A stretch of DNA of 64,000 nucleotides from Corynespora cassiicola (Eukaryota > Ascomycota > Dothideomycetes > Pleosporales > Corynesporascaceae), in assembly GCA_022059125.1 (NCBI GenBank), contig JAEUWY010000005.1:5456001-5520000 (forward strand), in the 5' to 3' direction. Shown piece by piece: positions 21,447 to 34,113 of the stretch. Under the pieces are notes generated by a model, which was given only the letters and a program-made list of their open reading frames with translations, did no database searches and was not told the DNA's origin. Position numbers and translations under genes: made by a program. Numbering within the stretch: the stretch's first letter is position 1; every line of letters begins with the position of its first letter.

Positions 21447-24400
21447 ATGGACCAGCCGCAGTCCACCCCCCGGCGAGCCTCTGGCATCCCGCGCCCGACC
21501 TCGCGGCTGCCTGTGCTGAAGCAGTCCGCCAGCCATTCCCAGCTGCGCTCGCCCTCGTCCACCGAGCAGCTGCGCAAGAAGCCATCCCTCTCCTCCCTCG
21601 CTCGGCCCGCCCCAGCCAGCCCCTCGCTTCAGAAGAAGGCCTCCAGGCCCTCCCTCGCGCGCTCCAACACGCCCTCCACCCCGACCTCGACCCTGTCGTC
21701 CTCCAACCGGACTTCCCTGGGCCCCTCTCTGAACCGACGCATCTCCAGCAGCGCCCTGGCCCGCCCCGCGAGCAACACCGATGCACCCGCTTTCAAAAAG
21801 CCAATTGGCCGTCCCATCTCTTACCAGCCGAAACCTGTTGCCAAGCCGTCTCCTCCCGTGAGCTCCAGCCCAGAGGAGGACGTGCTGGGCTCCCTCGATG
21901 GCTTCCGCTCCGCCTCGCGGGCCTCGTCGAGGGGAGGGGGTCGAGACCAGGACTCGGAGAGCGCCATAGACGACGATATCGACCCTCCCAGGGCTCTGGC
22001 ACCGCGCAAGTCACGCCAGTCGCTTTCTGATAGGACCATTGAGAGTCTATCTCAACTCCCCTCGTCTCCCGCTGGAGGCAGAGTGCGCCGCAGGTCGAGC
22101 TTCTTTGGCGCCGACAATTCGATGCCTCCGCCCCTGCACCCGGCTTCACGCTCCACCTCCCGTTCAGCTTCTCGTCCGTCTTCGGCTCTGGGGAGACCCG
22201 TGAGCAGCGATGGGACGCCTAAACCGGCCCCCAGCACTCCTCGTCGGCTTGCATCGTACTCGCAGAAGGGGTCTATGACGGCTCCAGGTAAGCGGAGCGT
22301 CAGTGCAACCACTGGTACACCCTCCGCGTCGACACCCAGTAGGGTTCCTTCCATTGCCCGTCCGACTGGTACCGTTAAGAAGCAGCCGCTATCCCAAACT
22401 CAGAACGCCCAAACTACCCCTAAGCCACGGCCGTTGACCAATACCAAGACGATGAATGGGCGGACACCTACATCTCGGCCCTCGGCGGGTGGCACGTTTG
22501 GACAGGCCATCTCTCCGCCCGGCACGCTTACCTCTACACCCATTACCGCGACCAAAAAGACTCCAGATACTAGCCGCAAGGTGTCCAGCTCATCCGCTGC
22601 ATTGCGCGAGCACATAGCCAAGGCAAAGGCCTCTCGCCGTTCCGACGTGGCTCCCAAGCAGTCCGATGCTCCACCCAAACAAGTTGGAGGATCCCTGGCA
22701 CTGCGCGAACAAATCGCCAAAGCCAAAGAAGCTGCGCGGAGAGCCCACGCCGAGGAAAACAACGGGAATGTCGGTCGGAGCACTCCCCCGCGGGAACCCA
22801 TCGTGCCGGACCCTGCTGAGATTGCAGAGTTTGATTTCGGGTTGGAAGATCCGTTCAACCAGCGCTCCAAGGGAGGCAAATCCCTAATACGGAAGCGTGT
22901 CGATGCAGCCCGTGTGGACGGCCGCCTTAACCTGGCGGGCATGGGCCTGAGTGAAGTTCCGGATGACGTCCTGAATATGTACAAATACGACGCCAATGAC
23001 ACCACGGTCGCGTGGGGGGAAGTGGTTGACCTTACTGTGATCATTGCGGCGGATAATGAGCTGAAATCTCTCCCCGACCAAATGTTCCCGGATGTTGACT
23101 TCGATGATGTTGTAGACGATGACGAAGCCGGTCCTCAATTTGGCGGTATGCAAAACATTGACTTGCACGGAAATGTCCTTACAACTCTGCCTATGGGCCT
23201 TCGAAAACTGTCCCAACTGTCCAAGCTTAATCTAGTAAGCGTACTCTATCGCAATCATGGGCTTGTGCTGACTTGTATAGTCTCGGAACAGTTTGACTAT
23301 CGATGTTTTCGATGTTCTCTCTCAGATTCTGACTTTGCGAGAATTGAGGCTGGCTGAGAATGACCTGCAAGGTGCTCTTCCACAGAGCATAGGATTGTTG
23401 GACCAGCTTGAGGTGCTTGAGCTGCAAGGCAACAAACTAACCAGTCTTCCCGAACAAATCAGCGAATTATCTCGCCTGCGATCCCTGAACGTATCGGATA
23501 ATCAGTTGAAGAGTGTCCCTATGGAGCTTTTCACATCCATCTCACTGGTTGAGCTGGTAGCGGCTAAGAATTCGTTCAGCGGACCCTTCTTCACAATCGA
23601 TTCGGCACCCAACCTGCAGAATCTTTACCTAGCAAATAACGGACTCGCCTCGCTCTGCGAGTCGGATACATTGTCGCTCCCTGCATTGAAGCATCTTGAT
23701 CTTTCTACGAACCGCTTGTCTTCTCTGCCAAACATGACTTCCTGGACAAGTCTTACGACTCTTCTTGTTGGCGAGAACAAGGTCGCATCTTTGCCAGAGG
23801 GCTTCGTTACACTGCAGCAACTTCGGACCGCTGACTTTACTGCAAATGACCTGACGAAGCTCGACGATCAGATTGCTCTTATGGAAAGCCTAGAGAACCT
23901 GACAGTCGCTGCGAACCCTATTCGCGAGCGCAAGTTCCTCACTATGAATACCGAAGACATTAAGAGTGATCTGCTGTCTCGGATGGCTCCCGTTGCCGCA
24001 GACGACGACCCCACGGACGAAGTCAATGAGGCAGACTCTGAAGCGAACTCTGTTTGGAAGTTGACTCCTTCCGGCACACTCGATCTCTCATTCCAGAATT
24101 TGACTGAAGTCGACGACAAGGCTATGCAGGCTTTTGTGGAGACGCGTGAAGTGCGGCAACTGTATCTGCAGCAAAATTACTTGACAACGATCCCGTTAGT
24201 GCTGGCCGACTTTAGCCACCTGACCATGCTGGATCTCTCCAAAAACAGCATTGAGGTCCTGCTTACAAAGTCGCTAAACATGCCCAAAGTACGCGAGTTA
24301 CGTCTTAATGGCAACAAACTTCAGTCTTTCGACGAAATCACGACTTTTATTTCAGCACCGAACTTGCAGCAACTTAATGTATCCAACAACAGGATAGCTG

Positions 24401-24756
24401 GTTCTCTGCCAATCATGCGAGCTACGTTTCCCCAGCTGTTTACGCTCATAGCCTCGGACAATGCCATCACTGAAGTGTCGGCAGAGTCCTTAGAGGGACT
24501 CAAAGTCGCAAACCTCAGTAACAACAACATTGCACGTCTGGAGCCTCGCATTGGGCTACACCTCGGTACTTTAACGAGCCTGGATGTGGAAGGGAACACG
24601 TTCCGAGTCCCTAATTATGCCGTCTTGCGCAAGGGGACTGAAGCCGTTTTGAACTGGCTCAAGGATAAGATCCCTTCCCCCACTGAAGAATTCTTCAGCG
24701 CCGACTCTTTTGGGTCACCCGAGTCCGCCAGATCTGCCAGGTCGACAATGTCCTAG
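21447..24756 (+). CDS. Large leucine-rich-repeat protein (LRRC40-like)
   Basis: Protein of 1087 residues in two exons, 21447-23234 and 23281-24756, joined in phase by a 46-bp intron inside an LRR (LNL|SRNSL). The start MDQPQSTPRR sits in a good context (ACCATGG). Residues 1-400 are disordered and Ser/Pro/Arg-rich. Two related basic helices, ALREHIAKAKASRR and ALREQIAKAKEAARRA, precede the LRR domain at about residues 395-450. LRRs run from about 490 to the end in two blocks split by an acidic linker (AADDDPTDEVNEADSE), with units such as LEVLELQGNKLTSLPEQI. It resembles fungal proteins annotated as LRRC40-like; LRR domains bind proteins, and a scaffold role is likely. C-terminus ends with a Ser-rich tail. 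Confidence 0.92.
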
Positions 24757-25806
24757 GTCCAATTTCCTCTCTTTGTTGCTTGGGTAGATGCGTATTATTT
24801 GGCAAAATCCGTTGGCGTCTGGAGGTGCTTGACTCGGGCGGCGACCTGGATATATGATATCATTGTTTTTTGTCTATTGACCGCATCCGTTGGCTTTTCT
24901 TCTGAGGCATTAGTGCGGCTTCGAGGCCCTTTTGTCAGTTTTCCACCCCTTCTCTTTCTCTTCTCTTCCCTCCTTTGCCCACTTTTGTGTATTGGATAGT
25001 TGTGGTTGTAATTTTGGCTAGTTTGTTTGTTTCCTTCGCTTCTCTCAGCTAGCCTGAGGCCTCCGCTTGATCAAAAATGTTTATTGCTATTGGTTCATTG
25101 TATTCGATGACTGCTCCTGATGCGACACTGAACGTATGTTACTTTACGGACGATTTGGCCTTTCGTCTCGATATCTCCTCTTAATTCCGACTACGGTTGC
25201 GATGGTTCAGATCGTTGCACCACTAAGGTGGGGATAGAGCCATCCTCTGATAGGTTCATCTGATGACGGACAAAAACCGCTTGACTGCTGACTCCGACCA
25301 CGATCTCGCTTCTGAGCGATGCCGTGTTACAGTGCGGATTTCAAGCACTATCTCCGTCGACTTTTGTCGCCACTAATTCATATTCAGGCAAATTCCGAAA
25401 GGATCTGGCTGATTCTCGTGAAACACCGCCGGGTGTCTACTCGATTTAGCAAGTCGTTTGACAAGAGAGGAACTTGTAGATCTTGGCATGCCTCCATGAC
25501 TAGGGCTTTTATAGACTAGCGGGTCAGCATTTGCAATTGCTGTATGGGTTAGTATGAGTGGGATAGTTTCGTAGACATTTATAGGAAAATGTAACTCTTA
25601 GAAGATGAGCCAGCCCAAGCTCGGATAGCGCACAATGACGAGCCGCTTTATTTGGTGCGAAGGAGGTCCGAGTTAGAGGGGGTGAGTATATAAGAGGAGG
25701 GCGATGAAGTTGCAACATGCCACATACCAACATCAATTCACCTCTTCATTAAGAGAGTGCATTTCAAAATAAAAACCGATAACATCACCGACCACTGAAG
25801 CGCAAG
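24757..25806. other. Intergenic region with AKR promoter
   Basis: 3' region of the LRR gene followed by the promoter of the aldo-keto reductase. Apart from a TATA-like box no gene or RNA is seen. Confidence 0.5.
25687..25693 (+). promoter_or_regulatory. TATA box of the aldo-keto reductase gene
   Basis: TATATAA lies 120 bases before the predicted ATG, a typical spacing for a fungal gene with a short leader; TATA-containing genes are often inducible. Confidence 0.5.
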
Positions 25807-27069
25807 ATGTCCCAGTTGTCCGATGTCATGAGTGTGCTGTCCACCAACAGCAGTGACAGCGCACCTAAAATGAAGTATAACCGGTCAGTATATCCTTCTG
25901 TACCCCAGGCGTAATATGGCCAGCTGATAGTATCGTTTTATCCCTCCAGCCTCGGAACCTCGGGCCTCAAAGTCTCCAAAGTCATCCTGGGATCAATGGG
26001 CTACGGAAACCCAGCCATGGAGCCGTGGATGCTACCTGAAGAAAAGGCCCTCCCTCTCCTAGCCCATGCCTACAAGCGTGGTATCAATACCTGGGACACA
26101 GCCGATTTCTACGGCTTGGGAAAGTCGGAAGAGGTCATTGGGAAAGCGATCAAGGAATACAACATTCCCCGCCAGAGCTTGGTTATCCTGACAAAATGCT
26201 TCTTCGGTGTCGACGAGAGTGTGATAGCCGGGGAAAAGCTTGATTGGCAGAAAGCAATGGTGAACGATGGGGATATGGTGAATAGGGTCGGTCTCAGCAG
26301 AAAACATATCATCGATGCTGTTGACGACAGCGTGAGGAGGTGAGACTATCTTTGGACGCACCAAAAGATGACCATAGCTGACGAGCGCAGACTGGGTACC
26401 TACATTGACGTTCTCCAAATCCATCGCCTAGATCACGATGTCCCGCCAGAAGAGATCATGAAAGCTCTTAATGATGTCATTGAGAGTGGCAAGGTTCGAT
26501 ACATCGGTGCAAGTTCGGTGAGTTATTCCTAGGCAAAGCCAGACATTGAAGTAGAAGCAATGTTGACAATGGTATAGATGGCAGCTTGGGAGTTTCAGAT
26601 GCTAAACAACGTGGCTGAACGCCACGGCTGGCACAAATTCATCAGCATGCAAAACTACCACAACTTGCTCTACCGCGAGGAGGAGCGCGAAATGCATCCC
26701 TACTGCGAACACGCAGGCATCGGCCTTATACCATGGTCCCCTCTCGCCCAAGGCATTCTGGCCCGCCCTTGGAGCGAGAAAGCGTCGACCTTCCGCGCCC
26801 AGAACAACCCCTTCCTCTCCCTATTTCTTTCAGACAGCGACAAGGCCATAGTTGATCGCTTGGAGGAGGTAGCAAAGAGGCTTGGAGTTAGTATGGCAGT
26901 TGTGGCCACAGCGTGGAGTTTGAAGAAGGGCGTCAACCCTATTCTCGGACTGCAGACCATTGAGCGCATCGACGAGGCTGTCGCAATGGTCAACTTCGAA
27001 TTGAGCGACGAGGATGTGAAGCTATTGGAAGAGCCGTATCGGGCAAAGCCAACTGCGCCTGTATTCTAG
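25807..27069 (+). CDS. Aldo-keto reductase (aryl-alcohol-dehydrogenase type)
   Basis: NADPH-dependent carbonyl reductase of the aldo-keto reductase superfamily. Exons are 25807-25883, 25950-26339, 26391-26517 and 26578-27069, total 361 residues. The catalytic tetrad is visible: Asp75 (NTWDTADFY), Tyr80, Lys108 (VILTKC) and His167 (LQIHRLD). The C-terminal cofactor region [18 protein letters not shown] replaces the more common GTSK-type loop yet keeps position. The subgroup is that of fungal aryl-alcohol dehydrogenases and norsolorinic-acid-reductase-like enzymes. The N-terminal 22 residues before [12 protein letters not shown] are not conserved and the start could be the Met at residue 22. 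It precedes an MFS permease on the same strand, without evidence that they cooperate. Confidence 0.92.
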
Positions 27070-28094
27070 CGGGTGGTCGTCACGTTCCCATGTGATGGGC
27101 CAGGGGGGCTTGTTACTTGCCTGCCTGTCCGCCTGTCACTTTCCAAGGGCCCGGAAGAGAGATACGAGATGCAATCATGCATGTGTACCGGTTGGCAGCC
27201 TTGTGCGAAGGCGAGAACTCCAGAGGCCCGGGAGCGCCAACGCTGGGTCTCGCGTGTCCAGCTTGGTACGGCGACGTGCGGAATGATGGTCCATGCAGCA
27301 GTAGATTTGAATATACGAGCGTAAATCGTCCTTGCATCGCAGCCTAGTGCTTCTGCCCATCTCCTCCTCTCCAATATACTCGTTGAACAACACCCCAATC
27401 TCCCACACATCCCCTTTAAGCCCCCCCAATAGTCGTCCTTATCTGCCTACCACATATTTGCTTCCTCCCATCACAAAACCGCTCAAATCTCCCCCAAGGC
27501 CAATCCGCACCTCAGCCCCCCTCCGCCCAGCCCGCCACCCAAACCCTACGCACCAATCCCCCCCAAAACACCACCAAATCCCCCCTCGCCTTCCCCCATC
27601 CGGCCTCTCACGCCGCGCACCGCCCTCGCGCATCCTCGGCCCAAGCACAATTCATCTCGTGAGAATGCGCGCCCAGCGGCTGTCCCTCGCTCGTGAGTCT
27701 AATCCGCCCATCCACCCCCCCTGTCCTCCTTTCCCCGCGTTTCGCCAACGCCCGTCTGCGCATGCGCTGGGCTGGGGGGTACAGGCCAATCGGGGTGGGG
27801 TGCTGGGGGGGTGCAGGCCAAGGCTGGGCGAGGGGCTGGGCGTGGGCTCGGCGGGAGGGCTGGCTGTGGAGGGAATACGTGGAGTTGCAGGGAGGAGAGG
27901 GATAGGAGGGGAGGGGGACGAAAGGTGTATAAAGAGGGTTGGGGCTGGGGGATGGGTTTGGGGTTTTGGTACTTGGGATTTGCGTGGGTTGGGCTTTGCT
28001 TGCGCTTAATCCTTTTTGTTTCACTTCCTGCTGTGTGTTGGCAGATATACCTCTTTGGGTCTAAAGACTTGTTGTCCAAATTTATTGTTCAAGT
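27070..28094. other. Intergenic region with strand-asymmetric C-rich and G-rich tracts
   Basis: Holds the MFS permease promoter. From 27420 to 27620 the plus strand is C-rich, then from 27770 to 27960 G-rich. No supported gene; ORFs here are proline- or glycine-rich by composition only. Confidence 0.5.
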
Positions 28095-30121
28095 ATGGCG
28101 GTTGCACACCAAGACGATGCCAGCTTGGGGGAGAAGGCGGGTGCTGTGGAGATTGAGAAGGTGAATACAATGGATGTGGGGAATGTGAGGAGCGAGGTTG
28201 AGGAGGGGGATGAGGAGCAGAAGAGGATTCTGAAGAGTGCGACGTAGGTATTTCTGCTCTGATAGATTGGTTTGTTGCTGATTGTAAATAGTCGAAAGGC
28301 AGACTGGCGCCTCGTCCCCATTCTAGGTGGTATGTTTGCAGTTGTCCACCTATCTCTCATCGTGGACCATCGAGACTAACAGCTCGAAAGCATGCTATGC
28401 CATCAGTGCCATAGACCGCATCAATGTCGGTGATCCTTCTTCCCATGAATCCTTCCATTGTCTTAGCCCTTGCTGACCAACATATAGATCTCAGCTGCCC
28501 GTATCGCAGGCATGGAGGTCGAGCTGCGCTTCGACATTGGCGACCGTTACAGCATTGCCCTCCTTGTCTTCTTCATCACATACTTCATCTTTGAAATTCC
28601 CAGTAACGTCGTACTGCGTAAAATTGGAGCCGCGAATTGGCTTTCCTTTTTGTGTTTTGCCTGGGGTATAGTGACAATGGGAGCTGGCTGGTCAAAGCGA
28701 TGGACTGTAAGTTTACACGCCCGTTTCCTGGAATTTATATATATACCCTCACAGAGTTCTTTTCTCGAAACTCATATCAAAGATACAAGATACTTATCGT
28801 TCACTGACGCCTCAATGTACAGGATATCGTGGTCTGCAGGCTGCTACTCGGCCTCTTCGAGGCGGGCTTTTTCCCCGGATGCGTGTACCTCATCTCTTGC
28901 TGGTACACGCGGTACGAGGTACAAAAGCGTCTGGCTGTCTTCTACGGCATTAACGTTCTTGCCAATGGATTTGGGAGTATTCTCGCATACGGCATCATGC
29001 AGCTGCATGGTGATCATGGTATGATGGGTTGGCGTTGGTAAGTCGCTTCATCATTCTCATCCTTCGTCCCACCAATTTTCATGCCTGATTTCAAAGCTCT
29101 GATAACTGAGGAAAATTTCAGGATCTTTATCATTAATGGCGCTATGACCGTCTTCCTTGCCATACTCGGTAGAATTCTGATTGTCGATTTCCCGGACAAA
29201 GTACACAAGTCGCGCATGCCGTTTCTCAAGCCGCATGAGGTTCAGGCCATTCAAGCGAAGCTGGATCGCGATCGTCAAGATGCCGAATTTGACGAATTGA
29301 CCATGAAAAAATTTTGGGCTGCATGCGCGAGATGGGAACTTTGGTTCTTGTGAGTCCCCTTTTGGTGCATTTTTGGCCGCGATAGTTCTTCTGAGCGACG
29401 AGGAGTTGACGTCCAGCATCTAGTGCTCTTCAGTTCTTTTCCGTGACAGCCATCGTCTACGCCCTCGCCTTCTTCATTCCCATCATCCTCCGCGGAATGG
29501 GCTACTCGACCAGTATGACTTTTCTGCTCTCTGCCCCACCTGCCGTCGCTGCCGTGCCTTGGGTGATCCTCGTCTCGTGGCTTGCAGACAAGACACGAAT
29601 GCGAGCGCCATGGATCATGCTGCAGTGTGTTCTCGGCATTGTCGGCTTGCTCATCATTGCGTACGCGAAGCAAAATGGTGCCAGGTATTTTGGCGTGTTC
29701 TTGGGGCTTGCGGGCGCCAACTCGAACATCCCCACAGCACTGGCGTGGCAGGCCAATAACATTCGCGGCCAGAGTTTGAGAATGTGAGTAGTTCCTAACT
29801 CTACCTATTTTCTGATCTTATACTGACACTAGTAGGGTCGCTTCGGGTCTCCAAGTTGCATTTGGCGCTGTTGGTGGCATTTACGCTAGTACTGTGTTCA
29901 TGGAAAAGGAAGCGCCTCTATACAGAACTGGACTCTGGGCTGTTACCGTAAGTCCTGAACATGCATGTGTTTTTTTAATTTTCTAAATCATCTAGGGCAC
30001 TCAATTTTACATCCTCATCACAACAGTCCTCATGGTGTTCTGGTACAGGCGCCAGAATAAGCGCGCCGACAGAGGCGAGATTGTGCTCGAGGGTATGGAA
30101 GGTTTTCGTTATACATACTAA
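28095..30121 (+). CDS. MFS permease, allantoate/anion:cation symporter (DAL5-like)
   Basis: Plasma-membrane transporter of the ACS branch of the major facilitator superfamily, which takes up organic anions such as allantoate, nicotinate or pantothenate. Nine exons: 28095-28243, 28292-28329, 28391-28425, 28488-28706, 28823-29037, 29122-29349, 29424-29783, 29836-29947 and 29996-30121, total 493 residues. Signatures are RKADWRLVPILG before helix 1, DRINISAARIAGM, FEIPSNVVLRKIGAANWL, GLFEAGFFPGCVYLISCWYTRYE and WLADKTRMRAPW in the central loop. Helices are visible throughout. Two small exons (38 and 35 bp) and a weak donor (GTCGGT after exon 3) make the N-terminal join the least certain. Cytosolic N-terminus is acidic. 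Confidence 0.9.
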
Positions 30122-30749
30122 GCAGCTTTCTTGGAATATATCGGTCTATGATGGAACTTTACGGTAATGTGTAGTTGACTTCGGTAAATGGCAATGCTTC
30201 AATTGTGAGCCACTACTTCTCACTTGCCTATGTGACTGTGGAATTTCTGAACCGATGAACAATCGACACGACTCTTACAGAGCTGCGCGCCACTTTGCGA
30301 ACGTACAATAAATAAATGGACATTCAATATTGTAATTGATTCATGCAAATTCGTCTTGTACATGACAGCTGTTTGTGCAGTCGCACAAAATTACCGATGC
30401 ATGCCGAGTGATCCCGTTTAGCAGCAGCCAAGGCGACCGTCCCTCGCATGGAAATCCTGCACAAGAAGCTTAATTGCGCCATTAAATCTATATGCGTTTA
30501 AGTAGCCCAGCTTAGTAGTTGGTTGCTACTTACTCAGCATATGCTACCCACCTACCAAGAGGGGAGGAGGGAAATATACATAAGCAGCAGATGAGGTTTG
30601 ATGAAGTTCGTGATATCTATCGATTTTTTTTTTTCGATTGTTAGCAGAACTACTACTACGCCTCTATACATGGCTGCCTAGAGGATATATATATATATAT
30701 TGTATAATAAAAGTATTATGTAACTAGCAATAGCAAAATAAATAAAAAT

Positions 30750-30963
30750 GGTCCCACCGCAAATCGAATGCGGCTCTCCTGTTTGACCCAAGTTACTAGC
30801 CCTCCAGAGGCTTCATCAAGGCTTCATCACAAGCTTCTAGGCTTCGAATCGTCAGCAGAGGCTTAAATCTAACCTTCACACACGCTTGGGCTTCAACTCA
30901 TCCGCAGGGAGGGCTAGCAATGGATCGTTGGGTGCAGGTGCCTTACCACTAGGCCATGGGACC
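30750..30963 (-). ncRNA. tRNA-like element with a long hairpin in place of the anticodon arm
   Basis: On the minus strand the ends GGTCCCA and TGGGACC pair as a perfect 7-bp acceptor stem. The 5' part has a D-arm (GCC, loop TAGTGGTAA, GGC) with an A-box-like TGGCCTAGTGG; the 3' part has a perfect 5-bp T-arm (CCGCA, TTCGATT, TGCGG) with a B-box-like core. Between them, about 140 bases form an extended stem: CCTG with CAGG, ACCCAA with TTGGGT, and CTAGCCCTCC with GGAGGGCTAG, topped by a loop with repeated GAAGCC words. The anticodon loop is not recognisable (no U33), so decoding is unlikely. It may be a tRNA-derived SINE or a decayed tRNA with an insertion. The 3' flank is T/A-rich. Confidence 0.55.
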
Positions 30964-33217
30964 GACTTAAAGTATGTGCTCAGGTACAAAATGAAATAAT
31001 ATATAGGCATGTCACAGATATTCTGAGCTAAGAATATTTTGAAGTAAGCGATGCCAGGTCTCAAGGTGGTAAATGCTGAAATTTGGCTAGGGAAAGGAAG
31101 TTTACAAACGCCAGTGTTTACTAGCATGTGAGATCAAGTAAAACATGGCACTTTCCAATTAAATTATACCTCCATTTTCTAATCATCGAAGAACAAACAG
31201 CATTTGGCTATTACTCAGTATAACCACTTGATTACTTTTTTAATAGTTTTGTGGCGATGGGATCTCTGCTGTTCTGAAAGGACTCGCATGCGTTAATACC
31301 CACAAAATTACTCCAAATTGAAAAAGACAGCTTTCAAACATTACTTCCATAACATCCTACCAGCATATACTTATATATCTCCCAGGTCCCTTCCTACTTA
31401 TGTTTAGGTCTCTGGATTGATCTCTATAGGGTCCAAGAGCGTGAAGACAATTCCTGCACGCAACATAATGCAAAGACGATCTTCTGTCTTGGGATTGTTA
31501 CTTTTTCGTATTTCAGAAATTCTATTGGCGCTGCACCCTCCATAATAGTCTCGCCGGGGTGGTGTTTGTAGTCCGTATATACAAGCCGAACACATCATAT
31601 TCAATGTTCTATCCTAGGAGAACTTTTACTCGATGTTCAATGGCTCGTTCAATCTACAAGTTTAGTAAAAGGCATTCTCTCTTCCATCTCACCGTAACCA
31701 AATATCACCCAGGGAGCTTTGAGTGATTATATAAGGCCCTAGTTGATCTAACTACACGAATACTATTAACACTCTAGGGTGGAAACGAACTCGCCTCCAT
31801 GTATTTCTATAGAACCAACTTCAAGTCAATTTGTTAGGATGTTTGTTTATAAGAGGAGTGTTGTTGCGATATTTTTACAGGGAAGTTCGAAGATTTCCCG
31901 CTTGGATTTGGATTGAGTTATATACAGACTGGACCAGTTACGCATTTGACACATGTAACTATTATCTAAGTAAGTTAATTATATTCAGTCACACTCTTAA
32001 TCTGACTACCTAGGTATATCCGATTCAGAAATATTATTCTCAGAAATATATTGCGTCAGTTGATGCATACAATATCAATCAATATAAATATTCACTAGCT
32101 TTTGGAATTTTCGGATGTGTTGGATCGCATTGAATAAATCCAAGGTCACCGGTACCTTGTCTCCATCAACCGTAGTTGGATTTTCGCTCTTAGCGACTCA
32201 TACGTACGAGAGCGCTCAGTAGACCAAATTGAAACCAATACGACGACCTTCAGACTACAGACAGTAGGCTGTTGCCATGATGCAAATTATTCACGGCTAG
32301 CCGAGTCGCTTGGAAAGGGTCATTGAAGCGGGTTCAAACACAACTTATTGTAGGCCATTATGACCTTAATATGAGATGGCTCCGTGCCCTATGGCTGTGG
32401 AAATAGAAGGAATATGCATTCATTACCGTTTCGAAATTACCTCTTCCAGGTTTCGCAGTAGCTGTCATAACCAACTACGAGGCAGGCGAAACGTCTCCAG
32501 ATAGAGCGGTCGAGATGAGAGGGCGCTGGATCAGTCAAAGCAAGAGAGTGAGTTTATTAGGCTTCAGAGGGAATGTTGAGATTGAAGAACAGTTTAGACG
32601 CATCCTCTTATAACACTTCTTTTACAAACAGACACGTTTTGCTTTTGCCTACCAGTGAAGCCTTGCATGTCAAGAGGGGGCGTGGCAGTGCATGTGTGTA
32701 TCGATCACAAGGCAAGAAGCATACAGATATAGGAATTGATCCAAGAGGATAGATGAATATAGAACCAGCTCCCAATCTATCACGACCATGCCCGAAACAA
32801 CCCCGACCCCCCCACGCGCAACCCCCTGAGCAGCACCAAACCCGCGATACTAACTTACCCACCAACACCGCCACCATCACCTATCTCTACCCTCCAAAGA
32901 TATCAGCTATCAGATAAAAGATAAAAGATAACACTCCCCCAACAAGACTCCGTGCGCTATCCCCAAGGTCAACCCTTTCCCAATCAACGCCCCCCCCCCC
33001 GATATCCCCCTCCCCCTTGACCCCAAAGCCAAGACCACACCCGAATCCAGACACTCAACCACAAAACCCGCATGAACCCCCTCCCCCCCAGACCAACACC
33101 CATCGCACACATCACGCCACCCCCAATCCTACACGTGGCCGACGGCCCCACCTCCCACGCTACTAGGTACCTCAGGTAGGGTAGGGTAGCACAAGACAAG
33201 CACCCACCCGACCGACC

Positions 33218-33241
33218 GCAGCGCAGCGCAGCGCAGCGCAG
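33218..33241. repeat. (CGCAG)n short tandem repeat
   Basis: Almost five copies of a pentanucleotide in the C-rich part of the gene-free region. Confidence 0.85.
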
Positions 33242-34113
33242 AACGGTATGGTAGGGTCGTTTGCTGCTACTGCTCGTCTAGCCTAGCTAGCGCAAGGTAT
33301 ACGATTTTTTTTTCCTAGTCTAGAGGGGACGAGGGCTTTAGTGTAAGGTGTGGATCGGAGCTCCGGGGCGGTATGCAGGACATGCGGTTGACCAGCCCGA
33401 TTGGGGATGGTGTGTGCGTGTCCCACATGGAACCGACCGACTCCAAGCGCTTTTCTTTTTTTCACGTCGCTCTCTTTTTTTTTGGAAGTCGCTGGGGCAA
33501 CCGGAGGGGGCGATCCGGACGGGCAGAAGGGGGGACTTGTGATAGGTAGGGAAATTTCGGAGTGGAATAGTGGATGTCGGCTGGTCTTGGTGCTGGACTG
33601 GTGAGTTGTGCATTCTAATGCTTGACCGGTGAGATCGGCAGCAGGTGTTTGGCGACTAGACTACTGGGTCGTCGTGTACCTAGGTAGGTAGATATCCACA
33701 TATACGTGAAGATATACAGTCTTCAACCTTGAGAAGAGAATAAGCCGAAGACTATTGTAACACTTGCTCAGAATATACGAAAAAGGTGAATACATTCCAA
33801 GACAATATGGGCGTGGAGCTTTGTCCATTCTGTAGATATTTTAGAATAATAATCATTCAGCATAAAACTGACTAAACAGTGGCATCTCGCTCCTTGCTGC
33901 AAGTGGGACGTTGGTGAATTGGTATAATGTTGATTTAATAGTAGTAAACGCTCGCTAACATCACGCATATCGTAAAGTTCTAAACCTACATAATCGGACA
34001 TGAGTACACCGCCACGACAAAAGCCATGAAACGGAACAGCATCCACCTTTCTCCCCACACCGTTCTCCGCTTTTCCAGGGTATCGAATTGGTTTTCTCGA
34101 CCTTTTTGTTCCT

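Larger units (their letters stand above)
30122..34113. other. 4-kb region without a supported gene
   Basis: Largest gene-free stretch in the window. About 30.3-32.6 kb is clearly AT-rich, with an (AT)n run near 30685-30700, and could be a mutated relic of mobile DNA. It contains the tRNA-like element at 30750-30963. From 32.8 to 33.3 kb composition becomes C-rich with homopolymer C and a CGCAG repeat. Small ORFs show no recognisable protein. Confidence 0.6.

Noticed and set aside
30750..30963. Functional intron-containing tRNA gene
   Set aside because: Anticodon loop cannot be formed with U33 and the insert is far longer than known fungal tRNA introns; kept as a tRNA-like element instead.
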